Position numbers and translations under genes: made by a program
Shown: positions 17,316 to 25,634 of the stretch, piece after piece
Numbering within the stretch: the stretch's first letter is position 1
How the letters are laid out: each line of letters opens with the position of its first letter
The notes under the pieces: generated by a model
The model's input: the letters and a program-made list of their open reading frames with translations, nothing else
Told to the model about the DNA's origin: nothing
The model's database searches: none
Assembly: GCF_029428875.1 (NCBI RefSeq)
Contig: NZ_JAJSOO010000001.1
Span: 5,704,001 to 5,768,000, forward strand
Source: Streptomyces sp. JH34
GTDB lineage: Bacteria > Actinomycetota > Actinomycetes > Streptomycetales > Streptomycetaceae
Direction of reading: 5' to 3'
DNA length: 64,000 nt

Positions 17316-18497
17316 ATGGCTGAGGCTCAGAACATCCCTGCGGGCTCCACCACCGCCGGGTCCATCGCGGTGGCGGCCGAGTCCACCGTCGCCACGCGCA
17401 TGAGCGCGCCCCCCTCCTTCGACGTCGCGGACTTCCCGGTCCCGCACGGCCGTGAGGAGGAGTGGCGGTTCACGCCGCTGGACCGCCTGCGCGGTCTGCA
17501 CGACGGCACCGCCGTCGCCACCGGTGACGGGGTCAAGGTCGTCGTCGAGGCGCCCTCCGGCGTCACGGTCGAGACCGTCGGACGCGACGACGCGCGGCTC
17601 GGCAGGGCGGGCACCCCGGTGGACCGGGTCGCCGCCCAGGCGTACTCGTCCTTCCAGCACGCCTCGGTCGTCACGGTCGCCAAGGAGGCCGTGCTCAGCG
17701 AGCCGGTCCGGATCACCGTGCACGGCGAGGGCGGCGTGGCCTACGGCCACCAGGTCATCGAGCTGGAAGCCTTCGCCGAGGCAGTCGTCGTCATCGACCA
17801 CACCGGTGACGCCGTGCTCGCGGCCAACGTCGACTACGTCCTGGGCGACGGTGCCAAGCTGACCGTCGTCTCCGTCCAGGACTGGGACGACACGGCCGTG
17901 CACGTCGGCCAGCACAACGCGCTGGTCGGCCGCGACGCCTCGTTCAAGTCGATCATCGTGACGTTCGGCGGGGACCTCGTCCGTCTCCACCCGCGGGTCG
18001 CCTACGCCGCCCCCGGCGGGGAGGCCGAGCTCTTCGGCCTCTACTTCACCGACAAGGGCCAGCACCAGGAGCACCGCCTCCTGGTCGACCACAACACGCC
18101 GCACTGCAAGTCCAACGCGGTGTACAAGGGCGCGCTCCAGGGCGAGGACGCCCACGCCGTGTGGATCGGTGACGTGCTCATCCAGGCCGCGGCCGAGGGC
18201 ACCGACACCTACGAGATGAACCGCAACCTGGTCCTCACCGACGGTGCCCGGGTCGACTCCGTACCGAACCTGGAGATCGAGACCGGCGAGATCGTCGGCG
18301 CCGGACACGCCTCGGCCACCGGGCGGTTCGACGACGAGCAGCTGTTCTACCTGCAGTCCCGCGGTATCCCGGCCGAGGAGGCCCGCCGGCTCGTCGTGCG
18401 CGGCTTCTTCGCCGAGCTGGTCCAGCAGATCGGCCTGCCGGACGTCGAGGACCGGCTCCTCGACAAGATCGAGGCCGAGCTGAAGGCGTCGGTCTGA
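17316..18497 (+). CDS. sufD: Fe-S cluster assembly protein SufD
   Basis: 393 residues from ATG (MAEAQNIPAGS). A TTG 30 bp upstream is also in frame but has no advantage. SufD is the SufB paralog in SufBC2D and supports iron entry. Seen in the sequence are an N-terminal REEEWRFTPLDRL block, a beta-helix core, the HHRLLVDH-type histidine region (HQEHRLLVDHNTPHCKSN) and the shared C-terminal LQSRGIPAEEARRLVVRGF helix. A weak ribosome site precedes the ATG. The stop is 1 bp before the Rieske gene. Confidence 0.95.
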   Translation: MAEAQNIPAGSTTAGSIAVAAESTVATRMSAPPSFDVADFPVPHGREEEWRFTPLDRLRGLHDGTAVATGDGVKVVVEAPSGVTVETVGRDDARLGRAGTPVDRVAAQAYSSFQHASVVTVAKEAVLSEPVRITVHGEGGVAYGHQVIELEAFAEAVVVIDHTGDAVLAANVDYVLGDGAKLTVVSVQDWDDTAVHVGQHNALVGRDASFKSIIVTFGGDLVRLHPRVAYAAPGGEAELFGLYFTDKGQHQEHRLLVDHNTPHCKSNAVYKGALQGEDAHAVWIGDVLIQAAAEGTDTYEMNRNLVLTDGARVDSVPNLEIETGEIVGAGHASATGRFDDEQLFYLQSRGIPAEEARRLVVRGFFAELVQQIGLPDVEDRLLDKIEAELKASV

Positions 18498-18498
18498 G

Positions 18499-18816
18499 AT
18501 GGCCTTCGTCAAAGCCTGTGCGCTGAGCGAGCTGGAGGACGACACCCCGAAGAGGGTGGAGCTCGACGGCACGCCGGTCTCCGTCGTCCGCACCGAGGGC
18601 GAGGTGTTCGCGATCAACGACATCTGCTCGCACGCGAACGTCTCGCTGTCGGAGGGCGAGGTGGAGGACTGCGCGATCGAGTGCTGGCTGCACGGATCGA
18701 GCTTCGACCTCCGCACCGGCAAGCCGTCCGGTCTTCCCGCGACGCGCCCCGTCCCCGTATACCCCGTAAAGATCGAAGGGGACGATGTGCTCGTCTCCGT
18801 CACCCAGGAGTCCTGA
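18499..18816 (+). CDS. Rieske-type ferredoxin within the suf operon
   Basis: 105 residues. A small soluble Rieske [2Fe-2S] protein, resembling ferredoxin components of ring-hydroxylating dioxygenases (annotated non-heme iron oxygenase ferredoxin subunit). Ligands are visible as C43-x-H45 and C62-x-x-H65 (CSH ... CWLH). It sits 1 bp after sufD and 7 bp before sufC, so it belongs to the operon. No dioxygenase oxygenase subunit is nearby, which argues for a role in electron supply to, or as a client of, cluster assembly. That role is inference. Confidence 0.92.
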   Translation: MAFVKACALSELEDDTPKRVELDGTPVSVVRTEGEVFAINDICSHANVSLSEGEVEDCAIECWLHGSSFDLRTGKPSGLPATRPVPVYPVKIEGDDVLVSVTQES

Positions 18817-18823
18817 GTCACCC

Positions 18824-19615
18824 ATGGCAACGCTTGAAATCCGCGACCTGCACGTCTCCGTCGAGGCCGACAACGCCACGAAGGAGATCCTCAAGGGCGT
18901 CGACCTGACCGTGAAGCAGGGCGAGACGCACGCCATCATGGGCCCGAACGGGTCCGGCAAGTCCACCCTCGCCTACTCGCTCGCTGGTCACCCCAAGTAC
19001 ACGATCACGAGTGGCACGGTGACCCTGGACGGCGAGGACGTCCTGGAGATGTCCGTCGACGAGCGGGCCCGCGCCGGCCTGTTCCTCGCCATGCAGTACC
19101 CGGTCGAGATCCCCGGTGTCTCGGTCTCCAACTTCCTGCGCACCTCCGCCACCGCCGTCCGCGGCGAGGCCCCCAAGCTGCGTACGTGGGTCAAGGAGGT
19201 CAAGGAGACGATGGCCGGGCTCCAGATGGACCCCGCCTTCGCCGAGCGCAACGTCAACGAGGGCTTCTCCGGCGGCGAGAAGAAGCGCCACGAGATCCTC
19301 CAGCTGGAGCTCCTCAAGCCGAAGGTCGCGATCCTCGACGAGACCGACTCCGGCCTGGACGTCGACGCCCTGCGCGTCGTCTCCGAGGGCGTCAACCGGG
19401 TCCGTGAGGGCGGCGAGGTCGGCACCCTGCTGATCACCCACTACACGCGGATCCTCCGCTACATCAAGCCCGACTTCGTGCACGTCTTCGCCAACGGCCG
19501 CATCGCCGAGTCCGGCGGCGCCGAGCTGGCCGACAAGCTGGAGAACGAGGGCTACGAGGCATATGTGAAGGGTGGCCCCGTGAGCGGAGCGAACTCAGGA
19601 GGTACGGTCGCGTGA
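18824..19615 (+). CDS. sufC: Fe-S cluster assembly ATPase SufC
   Basis: 263 residues from ATG. ABC-type ATPase of the SufBC2D complex. Walker A is GPNGSGKST (residues 40-48), the signature is FSGGEKKRHEILQL, Walker B is VAILDETDSGLD, and the H-loop is LITHYTRILRYI. The tail residues SGGAELADKLENEGYE are typical. It overlaps sufS by GTGA, so translation is coupled. Confidence 0.97.
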   Translation: MATLEIRDLHVSVEADNATKEILKGVDLTVKQGETHAIMGPNGSGKSTLAYSLAGHPKYTITSGTVTLDGEDVLEMSVDERARAGLFLAMQYPVEIPGVSVSNFLRTSATAVRGEAPKLRTWVKEVKETMAGLQMDPAFAERNVNEGFSGGEKKRHEILQLELLKPKVAILDETDSGLDVDALRVVSEGVNRVREGGEVGTLLITHYTRILRYIKPDFVHVFANGRIAESGGAELADKLENEGYEAYVKGGPVSGANSGGTVA

Positions 19616-20880
19616 CTGACGCCCGACAGGGGCTCTCCGGCCTCCTCGACACCGAGGCGATCCGCAAGGACTTCCCGATCCTGGACCGCACGGTCCACGA
19701 CGGCAAGAAGGTCGTGTACCTGGACAGCGCGGCGACCTCGCAGAAGCCGCGCCAGGTGCTCGATGCCCTCAGTGAGTACTACGAGCGGCACAACGCCAAC
19801 GTCCACCGCGGTGTGTACACCATCGCGGAGGAGGCCACCGCGCTGTACGAAGGCGCCCGCGACAAGGTCGCCGCCTTCATCAACGCACCCAGCCGCAACG
19901 AGGTGATCTTCACCAAGAACGCCTCGGAGTCGCTCAACCTCGTCGCGAACATGCTCGGCTGGGCGGATGAGCCCTACCGGGTCGACAGCGACACCGAGAT
20001 CGTCACCACGGAGATGGAGCACCACTCCAACATCGTGCCGTGGCAGCTGCTCTCGCAGCGCACCGGCGCGAAGCTGAAGTGGTTCGGCATCACGGACGAC
20101 GGCAGGCTCGACCTGTCGAACATCGACGAGATCATCACGGAGAAGACGAAGATCGTCTCCTTCACCCTGGTCTCCAACATCATGGGCACGATCAACCCGG
20201 TGGAGAAGATCATCCGCCGTGCCCAGCAGGTCGGCGCGCTGGTCTGCATCGACGCCTCGCAGGCCGCCCCGCACATGGTGCTCGACGTGCAGGCGCTGCA
20301 GGCCGACTTCGTGGCCTTCACCGGCCACAAGATGGTCGGCCCCACCGGCATCGGCGTGCTCTGGGGACGGCAGGAACTCCTGGAGGACCTGCCGCCCTTC
20401 CTCGGCGGCGGCGAGATGATCGAGACCGTGTCGATGCACTCGTCGACGTACGCGCCGGCGCCCCACAAGTTCGAGGCCGGTACGCCCCCGATCGCGCAGG
20501 CCGTCGGCCTCGGCGCGGCCGTGGACTACCTCTCGGCCATCGGCATGGAGAACATCCACCGCCACGAGCAGGCCATCACCGAGTACGCGGTGCGCCGGCT
20601 CCTGGAGGTCCCCGACCTGAGGATCATCGGTCCTGCGACGGCCGAGGACCGCGGGGCGACGATCTCCTTCACGCTCGGTGACATCCACCCCCACGACGTG
20701 GGGCAGGTGCTCGACGAGCAGGGCATCGCCGTCCGGGTCGGACACCACTGCGCACGGCCGGTCTGCCTGCGGTACGGAATTCCTGCGACGACGCGAGCGT
20801 CGTTCTACCTGTACTCCACGCCGGCCGAGGTCGACGCACTGGTGGACGGGCTGGAGCACGTGCGGAACTTTTTCGGTTAG
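19612..20880 (+). CDS. sufS: Cysteine desulfurase SufS (group II)
   Basis: 422 residues from the GTG overlapping the sufC stop. PLP enzyme that takes sulfur from cysteine as a persulfide for cluster assembly. The PLP Lys is K240 in FTGHKMVGPTGIGVLWG. The N-terminal motif is VYLDSAATSQKP, and the cofactor His is in ASQAAPHMVLDVQAL. The catalytic Cys380 lies in VGHHCARPVC, the short-loop type that needs SufU as sulfur acceptor. sufU follows 18 bp downstream, which agrees. Confidence 0.96.
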   Translation: MTDARQGLSGLLDTEAIRKDFPILDRTVHDGKKVVYLDSAATSQKPRQVLDALSEYYERHNANVHRGVYTIAEEATALYEGARDKVAAFINAPSRNEVIFTKNASESLNLVANMLGWADEPYRVDSDTEIVTTEMEHHSNIVPWQLLSQRTGAKLKWFGITDDGRLDLSNIDEIITEKTKIVSFTLVSNIMGTINPVEKIIRRAQQVGALVCIDASQAAPHMVLDVQALQADFVAFTGHKMVGPTGIGVLWGRQELLEDLPPFLGGGEMIETVSMHSSTYAPAPHKFEAGTPPIAQAVGLGAAVDYLSAIGMENIHRHEQAITEYAVRRLLEVPDLRIIGPATAEDRGATISFTLGDIHPHDVGQVLDEQGIAVRVGHHCARPVCLRYGIPATTRASFYLYSTPAEVDALVDGLEHVRNFFG

Positions 20881-20898
20881 ACGGCAGAGGGTTGACTG

Positions 20899-21354
20899 GT
20901 GAAGCTTGATTCCATGTACCAGGAAGTGATCCTGGACCACTACAAGCACCCCCACGGGCGTGGCCTGCGGGACGGCGACGCCGAGGTGCACCACGTCAAC
21001 CCGACGTGCGGCGACGAGATCACGCTCCGCGTGAAGTACGACGGCGAGACCGTCGCCGACGTCAGTTACGAGGGTCAGGGCTGCTCCATCAGCCAGGCCA
21101 GCGCCTCCGTGCTCAACGAGCTGCTGGTCGGCAAGGAGCTCGGCGAGGCGCGGAAGATCCAGGAGACCTTCCTGGAACTGATGCAGTCCAAGGGTCAGCT
21201 GGAGCCGGACGACGCGATGGAGGAGGTGCTGGAGGACGCGGTCGCGTTCGCCGGCGTCTCCAAGTACCCGGCCCGGGTCAAGTGCGCGCTGCTGAGCTGG
21301 ATGGCGTGGAAGGACGCGACGGCGCAGGCGCTGTCCGAAGGGAAGACCGCATGA
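20899..21354 (+). CDS. sufU: Zinc-dependent sulfurtransferase SufU
   Basis: 151 residues from GTG. An IscU-fold protein that accepts persulfide sulfur from SufS in Gram-positive bacteria. The three conserved cysteines are C37 (NPTCGDEI, with Asp39), C62 (GQGCSISQAS) and C129 (RVKCALLSW). The extra region between C62 and C129 (residues 80-110) is the insertion that marks SufU rather than IscU. It ends in an ATGA overlap with the DUF59 gene. Confidence 0.95.
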   Translation: MKLDSMYQEVILDHYKHPHGRGLRDGDAEVHHVNPTCGDEITLRVKYDGETVADVSYEGQGCSISQASASVLNELLVGKELGEARKIQETFLELMQSKGQLEPDDAMEEVLEDAVAFAGVSKYPARVKCALLSWMAWKDATAQALSEGKTA

Positions 21355-21689
21355 GCGAGAACGAGACTCTCACGACCAAGCCGGCCTCCGAGGAGGAGGT
21401 CCGCGAGGCGCTGTACGACGTGGTCGACCCCGAGCTGGGGATCGACGTCGTCAACCTGGGCCTGATCTACGGCATCCACATCGACGACGCCAACATCGCC
21501 ACCCTCGACATGACGCTGACGTCCGCGGCCTGCCCGCTGACCGACGTCATCGAGGACCAGGCGAAGTCCGCGACCGACGGCATCGTCAACGAGCTCCGGA
21601 TCAACTGGGTCTGGATGCCGCCGTGGGGCCCGGACAAGATCACCGACGACGGCCGTGAGCAGCTCCGCGCGCTCGGCTTCAACGTCTGA
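21351..21689 (+). CDS. DUF59/MIP18-type metal-sulfur cluster assembly factor (SufT-like)
   Basis: 112 residues from ATG overlapping sufU. The MIP18 domain is clear: ALYDVVDPELGIDVVNLGLI, then MTLTSAACPLTDVIEDQ with the conserved Cys, and VWMPPWGPDKIT near the end. The family helps deliver Fe-S clusters to target proteins. It is the last gene of the operon, before a perfect 18-bp hairpin. Confidence 0.94.
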   Translation: MSENETLTTKPASEEEVREALYDVVDPELGIDVVNLGLIYGIHIDDANIATLDMTLTSAACPLTDVIEDQAKSATDGIVNELRINWVWMPPWGPDKITDDGREQLRALGFNV

Positions 21690-21713
21690 TCGACCTCCCG
21701 CTCCACCCGCGTG

Positions 21714-21755
21714 AACGGCCGTGGCCGCCAGTCCTCCTGGCGGCCACGGCCGTTT
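21714..21755 (+). terminator. Terminator of the suf operon
   Basis: A perfect 18-bp stem, AACGGCCGTGGCCGCCAG against CTGGCGGCCACGGCCGTT, with a 5-nt loop and a following T, 24 bp after the last suf stop. Confidence 0.9.
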
Positions 21756-21905
21756 CGCCGTTCCGCGCACCGGCGGGGACGGCGAGTCCGCGCCGGACCG
21801 CACGGGCGTCCCGTGCTGTTCGTCCGCCGTACCCGTGCCGTGTGCCCGCCGTTGGCGCCGGGGACGGAGCCTGCTCCTCGACACCACGCCGACGAGAGGC
21901 ACCCC

Positions 21906-23300
21906 GTGCTGCATCAGCTTCCGCTCCGGAACCGCCGGGCGGCCTTCGCCGCCGCCGGGATCCTCGTACTGGCCGCGCTGGGCGGCAACGTGCCCGCGCA
22001 CGCGGCGAGTTACGGGACCCCGACGATCGCACTGTCGGCCGCTTACCTGTCCGGCGCCGTGGGGGCGACCGGTGACCCGCTGGTCGCCGTGACCGTCGCG
22101 CAGAGCGGCGCGGACGTCTCGGCGCTCACCGTGACCGCATCGGCCAGCTCCAGGTCGTCCGTGGCCGCGGTCTCCGACGTGACCGTCACCGGCACCGGGG
22201 CCACCCGTCAGGTCTCCGTCGCCGCGCACGCCCGCGGGTACACCGACCTCACCCTGAAGGTCACCGGGCTCGGCGGGAAGACCGCGACCGAGGTGCTGCA
22301 CTACGCCGCGTCGGCCGCGGTGCAGAACTCCGCCGGCACCCGCTACCTGACCGGGTCGTCGGACGCCTCGGCGGCCGTCGACGTCGGCGGCGGCTACGCG
22401 GTGGTGGCGGACGACGAGTCCAACACCCTGCGCCTGTACGACCTCGCGGTCTCCGGCGCGCCCGTGCGGACCTGGGACGTCGGCTCGAAGCTCGGACTGA
22501 GCAAGGAGATCGACATCGAGGGGGCGGCCCGGGTCGGGAACACCGTCTACTGGACGGGGTCGCTGGGCAACAACAAGGACGGCGAGTACAAGTCCGCCCG
22601 CAACACGGTCTTCACCACGACGGTGACCGGCTCCGGCGCCGCCACCCAGCTGACGGTCGGCGGTTCGTACAGGAAGCTCCGCGACGACCTGGTCGCCTGG
22701 GACGAGGCGAACGGCGACCGCTACGGCTTCGCCGCGGGCACCGAGGACGGCCAGGCGCCCAAGCAGATCGACGGATTCAACGTCGAGGGCCTGGAGTTCG
22801 CGCCCGGCTCGACGACCACCGCCTACATCGGCTTCCGCGCACCCCTCGTTCCGCCGAAGGCGGGCGGCAAGGCGCTGCTCGTGCCCGTGACCAACTTCGA
22901 CAAGGTGGCCGGCAGCGGGGCGAAGGCCGTCATCGGCACACCGGTCGAGCTCGACCTCGGAGGGCTGACCGTCCGTGACATCCGGAAGAACGCCGCCGGC
23001 CAGTACCTGATCGTGGCCGGCTCCTGGGCGGCCGACGACAACTCCGCCCCCTATGCCCTCTACAGCTGGGACGGCGTCGCCGGACACGCGCCGGTGAAGC
23101 GGACCGACCTGCCCACCACCGACCCGGGCGGCTGGGAGGCCGTCGTGTCGGTGCCGGACCTGACGGTCACGGGGACACGTGCGCAGGTGATCACCGACGC
23201 GGGGGCGGCCGATCTCTACGGGGACGGCACCGAGGCGAAGGACCTGGACCACGCCGAGTGGAAGAAGTCCCGCGCCACCTGGTTCACGGTGGGCGGCTGA
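21906..23300 (+). CDS. Secreted DUF3616-like protein
   Basis: 464 residues from GTG with GAGAGG 7 nt upstream. The N-terminal Sec signal is LPLRNRR plus a hydrophobic stretch AAFAAAGILVLAALGG ending AHAAS. After an immunoglobulin-like ~100-residue segment rich in Val, Thr and Ser, the main domain shows KEIDIEGAARVGNTVYWTGS, YRKLRDDL, GFNVEGLEFAPG and YIGFRAPL..ALLVPVTNFD. I associate this pattern with DUF3616 beta-propeller-like proteins of unknown function. The frame is open upstream through the suf terminator, which cannot be coding. It is a single-gene unit. Confidence 0.72.
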   Translation: MLHQLPLRNRRAAFAAAGILVLAALGGNVPAHAASYGTPTIALSAAYLSGAVGATGDPLVAVTVAQSGADVSALTVTASASSRSSVAAVSDVTVTGTGATRQVSVAAHARGYTDLTLKVTGLGGKTATEVLHYAASAAVQNSAGTRYLTGSSDASAAVDVGGGYAVVADDESNTLRLYDLAVSGAPVRTWDVGSKLGLSKEIDIEGAARVGNTVYWTGSLGNNKDGEYKSARNTVFTTTVTGSGAATQLTVGGSYRKLRDDLVAWDEANGDRYGFAAGTEDGQAPKQIDGFNVEGLEFAPGSTTTAYIGFRAPLVPPKAGGKALLVPVTNFDKVAGSGAKAVIGTPVELDLGGLTVRDIRKNAAGQYLIVAGSWAADDNSAPYALYSWDGVAGHAPVKRTDLPTTDPGGWEAVVSVPDLTVTGTRAQVITDAGAADLYGDGTEAKDLDHAEWKKSRATWFTVGG

Positions 23301-23404
23301 CCGGGGTGTACCGGTCCCGCGGTGACGCGGTGCCCGGGCCGTCCTCCTGCAACGATCTGAGGTCATCGGCGGCCCGGGGCGCGCCGCCGGCGCAGACTGC
23401 GCCC

Positions 23405-23911
23405 ATGGGGAGAAGACCAGGCGTCCGGACCGGCACGGCAGGCGGCTGCCTCTTCAACGGGTGCCTGACGCTGTGCGCCCTGGCGTTGGCAGCCGTCGGG
23501 GGAGCCTGGATCTGGCTGGCGACGCAGCCCGGCCGGGACGAGGACGCGGCGCGCGCGGACCTGCGGGAGAACGTCGAGAGGCACCGGGAGCGCCTGGTGT
23601 CGGCAGGGGCGGACGGCATGCTGACGGACGCGGAGACCGATGCGTTGTTCCCCGCGGTGGCGGGGACGAACGGGGTCGCGGAGATCGAGAGGCGCGGCGG
23701 CTCGGTCACGGTCGTCGCGGGGCTGTCGGGCCTCGGGCCGCCGCGGGCCTTCATCTTCGTGAGCGCGGTGACGGTGGAGGCCTGCCACGCCTTCGAGGTG
23801 CGTTCCCTCGGCGAAGGTGCCCCGCGTGTGTCCGTTCGGGAGGTCCCCGACGCACGCTGCGCGGACGCGGCGCCCCGGAGGGGGCCGGGTGAAGTGGTGC
23901 CTCGCGGATGA
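23405..23911 (+). CDS. Hypothetical membrane-anchored protein
   Basis: 168 residues from ATG. A short basic leader (MGRRPGVRTG), one hydrophobic segment at about 20-41 (CALALAAVGGAWIWLA), then an extracytoplasmic domain of about 125 residues with an acidic helix (RDEDAARADLRENVERHRER) and a beta-rich end with two cysteines (VEACHAFE, DARCAD). No recognised family. GC3 and codon use are Streptomyces-like over the whole length, and it stands before a hairpin, so I treat it as real. Confidence 0.65.
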   Translation: MGRRPGVRTGTAGGCLFNGCLTLCALALAAVGGAWIWLATQPGRDEDAARADLRENVERHRERLVSAGADGMLTDAETDALFPAVAGTNGVAEIERRGGSVTVVAGLSGLGPPRAFIFVSAVTVEACHAFEVRSLGEGAPRVSVREVPDARCADAAPRRGPGEVVPRG

Positions 23912-23927
23912 CGGGACGGCGAGGCAG

Positions 23928-23963
23928 CCGGAGGCCCGCCCTCATGGTGCGGCGGGCCTCCGG
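23928..23963. terminator. Bidirectional hairpin
   Basis: Perfect 13-bp arms CCGGAGGCCCGCC and GGCGGGCCTCCGG around a 10-nt loop, between the converging 23405 and 23989 genes. Confidence 0.8.
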
Positions 23964-23988
23964 CGTCACCCCCCGGCTACCGGACGGG

Positions 23989-25158
23989 TCACCACTGCGG
24001 TGTCCCGCCCCCGTACGGCGGCGGGACGGGCCCCTGGTGGGGGAAGCCCTGCGGGGGTACGCCCGCGGCCTCGGCCAGTACCGGGCCGAGGTTCTCCGTC
24101 CGGATCCGCCGGTCGACGTAGAGCAGGCCGGTCACCAGTTGCGGGAACGTCGTGGAGATGATCTGGCTCAGCGTCATCCCCAGCATGGTCGCGATCAGGT
24201 AGCCGCTCATCGCCACCACCACTGCCGCGGGGCTCGGGTCCTCGTCCAGCGACGCCGTCCCGATCATGCCGGGGAACAGGCCGAGGAACGTGAACGGGAT
24301 CTGGATGACGTAGCCGGCCACGGCCGCCATCAGCCCGGCCAGCAGGGTGATGCCGAAGACGCGCCACCAGTCGCCCTTCACCAGCTGGGCGGAGCGGCGC
24401 AGCGCGGCGACGGGACCCTGGCCCTCGAAGACCACGGTCGCCGGTGCCAGGCAGACCTTTATCCAGAGCCAGACCGCCAGCGGCCCGGTCGCCAGGGCGC
24501 CGACGATGCCCAGCGACGCGGCGATGGCGGCGCCGCTGCCGCTGCCGCTGTCCATGGTGAGGACACCGACGATCAGCCCGAAGAAGGCGACCATGACGAG
24601 CAGGACGGGCACGATCGCCACGAGCGACGTGAGGATCAGAGCGCCGATCACGGGGGCGACGCGGGCCCAGGCCCTGCGCCACACCGCCGCGAACGCGATC
24701 GGCCTGCCGAGTACCGCCTCCTGCAGCACCGTGGGGACCGCCGCGTACATCAGGCCGGAGACGACGGCGATGACGACGATGCTCAGCAACCAGAGAACGA
24801 TGCCCGCGGTCACGAGCGGAACGACGTCCGCGGACGCGGCCGTCTCGTCGTGGTCGAGGGCCACCACCCGGTGCAGATGGTCGGAGACGGCGGAGTAGGC
24901 GACGGCCACCGCCGCCGCCATCAGGAGAGCGGCGCCGCCGTAGAGCGCAGCGGCCATGCCGAACAGCTGCTTCCAGTACCTGCCCATCGTCGAGAACGCC
25001 CCGCCCAGCACGTCCCCGAGCCCCAGCGGGGCGAGGGGTATCACCCCCGGCTTCGGCGGCGGCACCCAGCCGCCCCACCCGGGCGGCCCCCCGAAGGGAT
25101 GTCCACCGTGCTGCGCGCCCCCGTAGGCGCCCCCGCCCCACCCTGCGTCCTGCGCCAC
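23989..25158 (-). CDS. Polytopic membrane protein with Gly/Pro-rich N terminus
   Basis: 389 residues from the second of two adjacent GTG codons. GGAG lies 5 nt before it but only 2 nt before the first GTG at 25161. The first ~40 residues are a Gly/Trp/Pro-rich tail (GGAYGGAQHGGHPFGGPPGW) ending in PGVIPLAPLGLGDVLGGAF. Six to eight hydrophobic helices follow. The core resembles membrane domains found in glycerophosphodiester phosphodiesterase fusions and their stand-alone homologs, without the catalytic domain. Role unknown; the disordered Gly-rich cytoplasmic leader is typical of Streptomyces members. Confidence 0.75.
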   Translation of the reverse strand: MAQDAGWGGGAYGGAQHGGHPFGGPPGWGGWVPPPKPGVIPLAPLGLGDVLGGAFSTMGRYWKQLFGMAAALYGGAALLMAAAVAVAYSAVSDHLHRVVALDHDETAASADVVPLVTAGIVLWLLSIVVIAVVSGLMYAAVPTVLQEAVLGRPIAFAAVWRRAWARVAPVIGALILTSLVAIVPVLLVMVAFFGLIVGVLTMDSGSGSGAAIAASLGIVGALATGPLAVWLWIKVCLAPATVVFEGQGPVAALRRSAQLVKGDWWRVFGITLLAGLMAAVAGYVIQIPFTFLGLFPGMIGTASLDEDPSPAAVVVAMSGYLIATMLGMTLSQIISTTFPQLVTGLLYVDRRIRTENLGPVLAEAAGVPPQGFPHQGPVPPPYGGGTPQW

Positions 25159-25273
25159 CACTGCTCCGTTGTTCGTATCGTCCGGTCGTCATCAAGCCGT
25201 ACCGGTGCGGACACCGTAGCTTCCCGGCTCCGGCGCGATCCGTCCGGTCCGGGCGGGATGGGGGCGCGCACGG

Positions 25274-25315
25274 ATGTGTACGTCCGTACACATCGTTGTG
25301 TACGCTTGTACACAT
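25274..25315. promoter_or_regulatory. Two 18-nt TetR-type operators overlapping the SMR start
   Basis: Two near-identical inverted repeats spaced 22 bp start-to-start. TGTGTACGTCCGTACACA is at 25275-25292 (9-bp arms if the flanking A/T is counted). TGTGTACGCTTGTACACA is at 25297-25314 (7-bp arms) and covers the first base of the SMR ATG. TACGCT inside the second site fits a -10 hexamer 7 nt before the ATG, so repressor binding would block the promoter directly. The likely ligand-responsive binder is the TetR protein encoded at 25634. Confidence 0.75.
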
Positions 25316-25634
25316 GGGATACGGACTGCTGGCCGCGGCCATCGCGGCGGAGGTGGCCGCGACGACGGCCATGAAGTACAGCGAGGGCTTCACCCGGCTG
25401 TGGCCCTCGCTCGTCACGGTCGTGGGCTACATCCTGGCGTTCACGCTGCTCGCCCAGACGCTCAAGACGCTCTCGATCGGCACCGCCTATGCCATCTGGG
25501 CGGGGGTGGGCACCGCCGCCGTCGCCGCCATCGGGGTTCTCTGGATGGGCGAGCCCGCGGGCCTCGCCAAGCTGGCCGGCATCGCGCTGATCATCGCCGG
25601 GGTCGTGGTCCTCAATCTCGGAGGGGCCCACTGA
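25314..25634 (+). CDS. Small multidrug resistance (SMR) efflux protein
   Basis: 106 residues, four transmembrane helices. The membrane Glu of the family is in AAIAAEVAATTAMKYSEGF (Glu13), followed by the TLKTLSIGTAYAIWAGVGT block and a GEPAGLAKLAGIALIIAGVV fourth helix. It exports cationic drugs or guanidinium-like compounds by proton antiport (EmrE/QacE or Gdx subtype undecided). ATG at 25314 is preferred; an upstream in-frame ATG lies inside the operator. It is coupled to the TetR gene by TGATG. Confidence 0.9.
   Translation: MGYGLLAAAIAAEVAATTAMKYSEGFTRLWPSLVTVVGYILAFTLLAQTLKTLSIGTAYAIWAGVGTAAVAAIGVLWMGEPAGLAKLAGIALIIAGVVVLNLGGAH

Noticed and set aside
15795..18830. 1011-codon open frame on the minus strand across sufB, sufD and the ferredoxin gene
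   Set aside because: It is antisense to well-supported suf genes. Long antisense frames are a normal by-product of GC-rich third positions, and the product is a Val/Asp/Gly/Arg repeat-like sequence with no domain.
21711..21905. N-terminal extension of the DUF3616-like protein
   Set aside because: It would be translated through the perfect suf terminator hairpin and destroy the clear signal peptide that begins at 21906.
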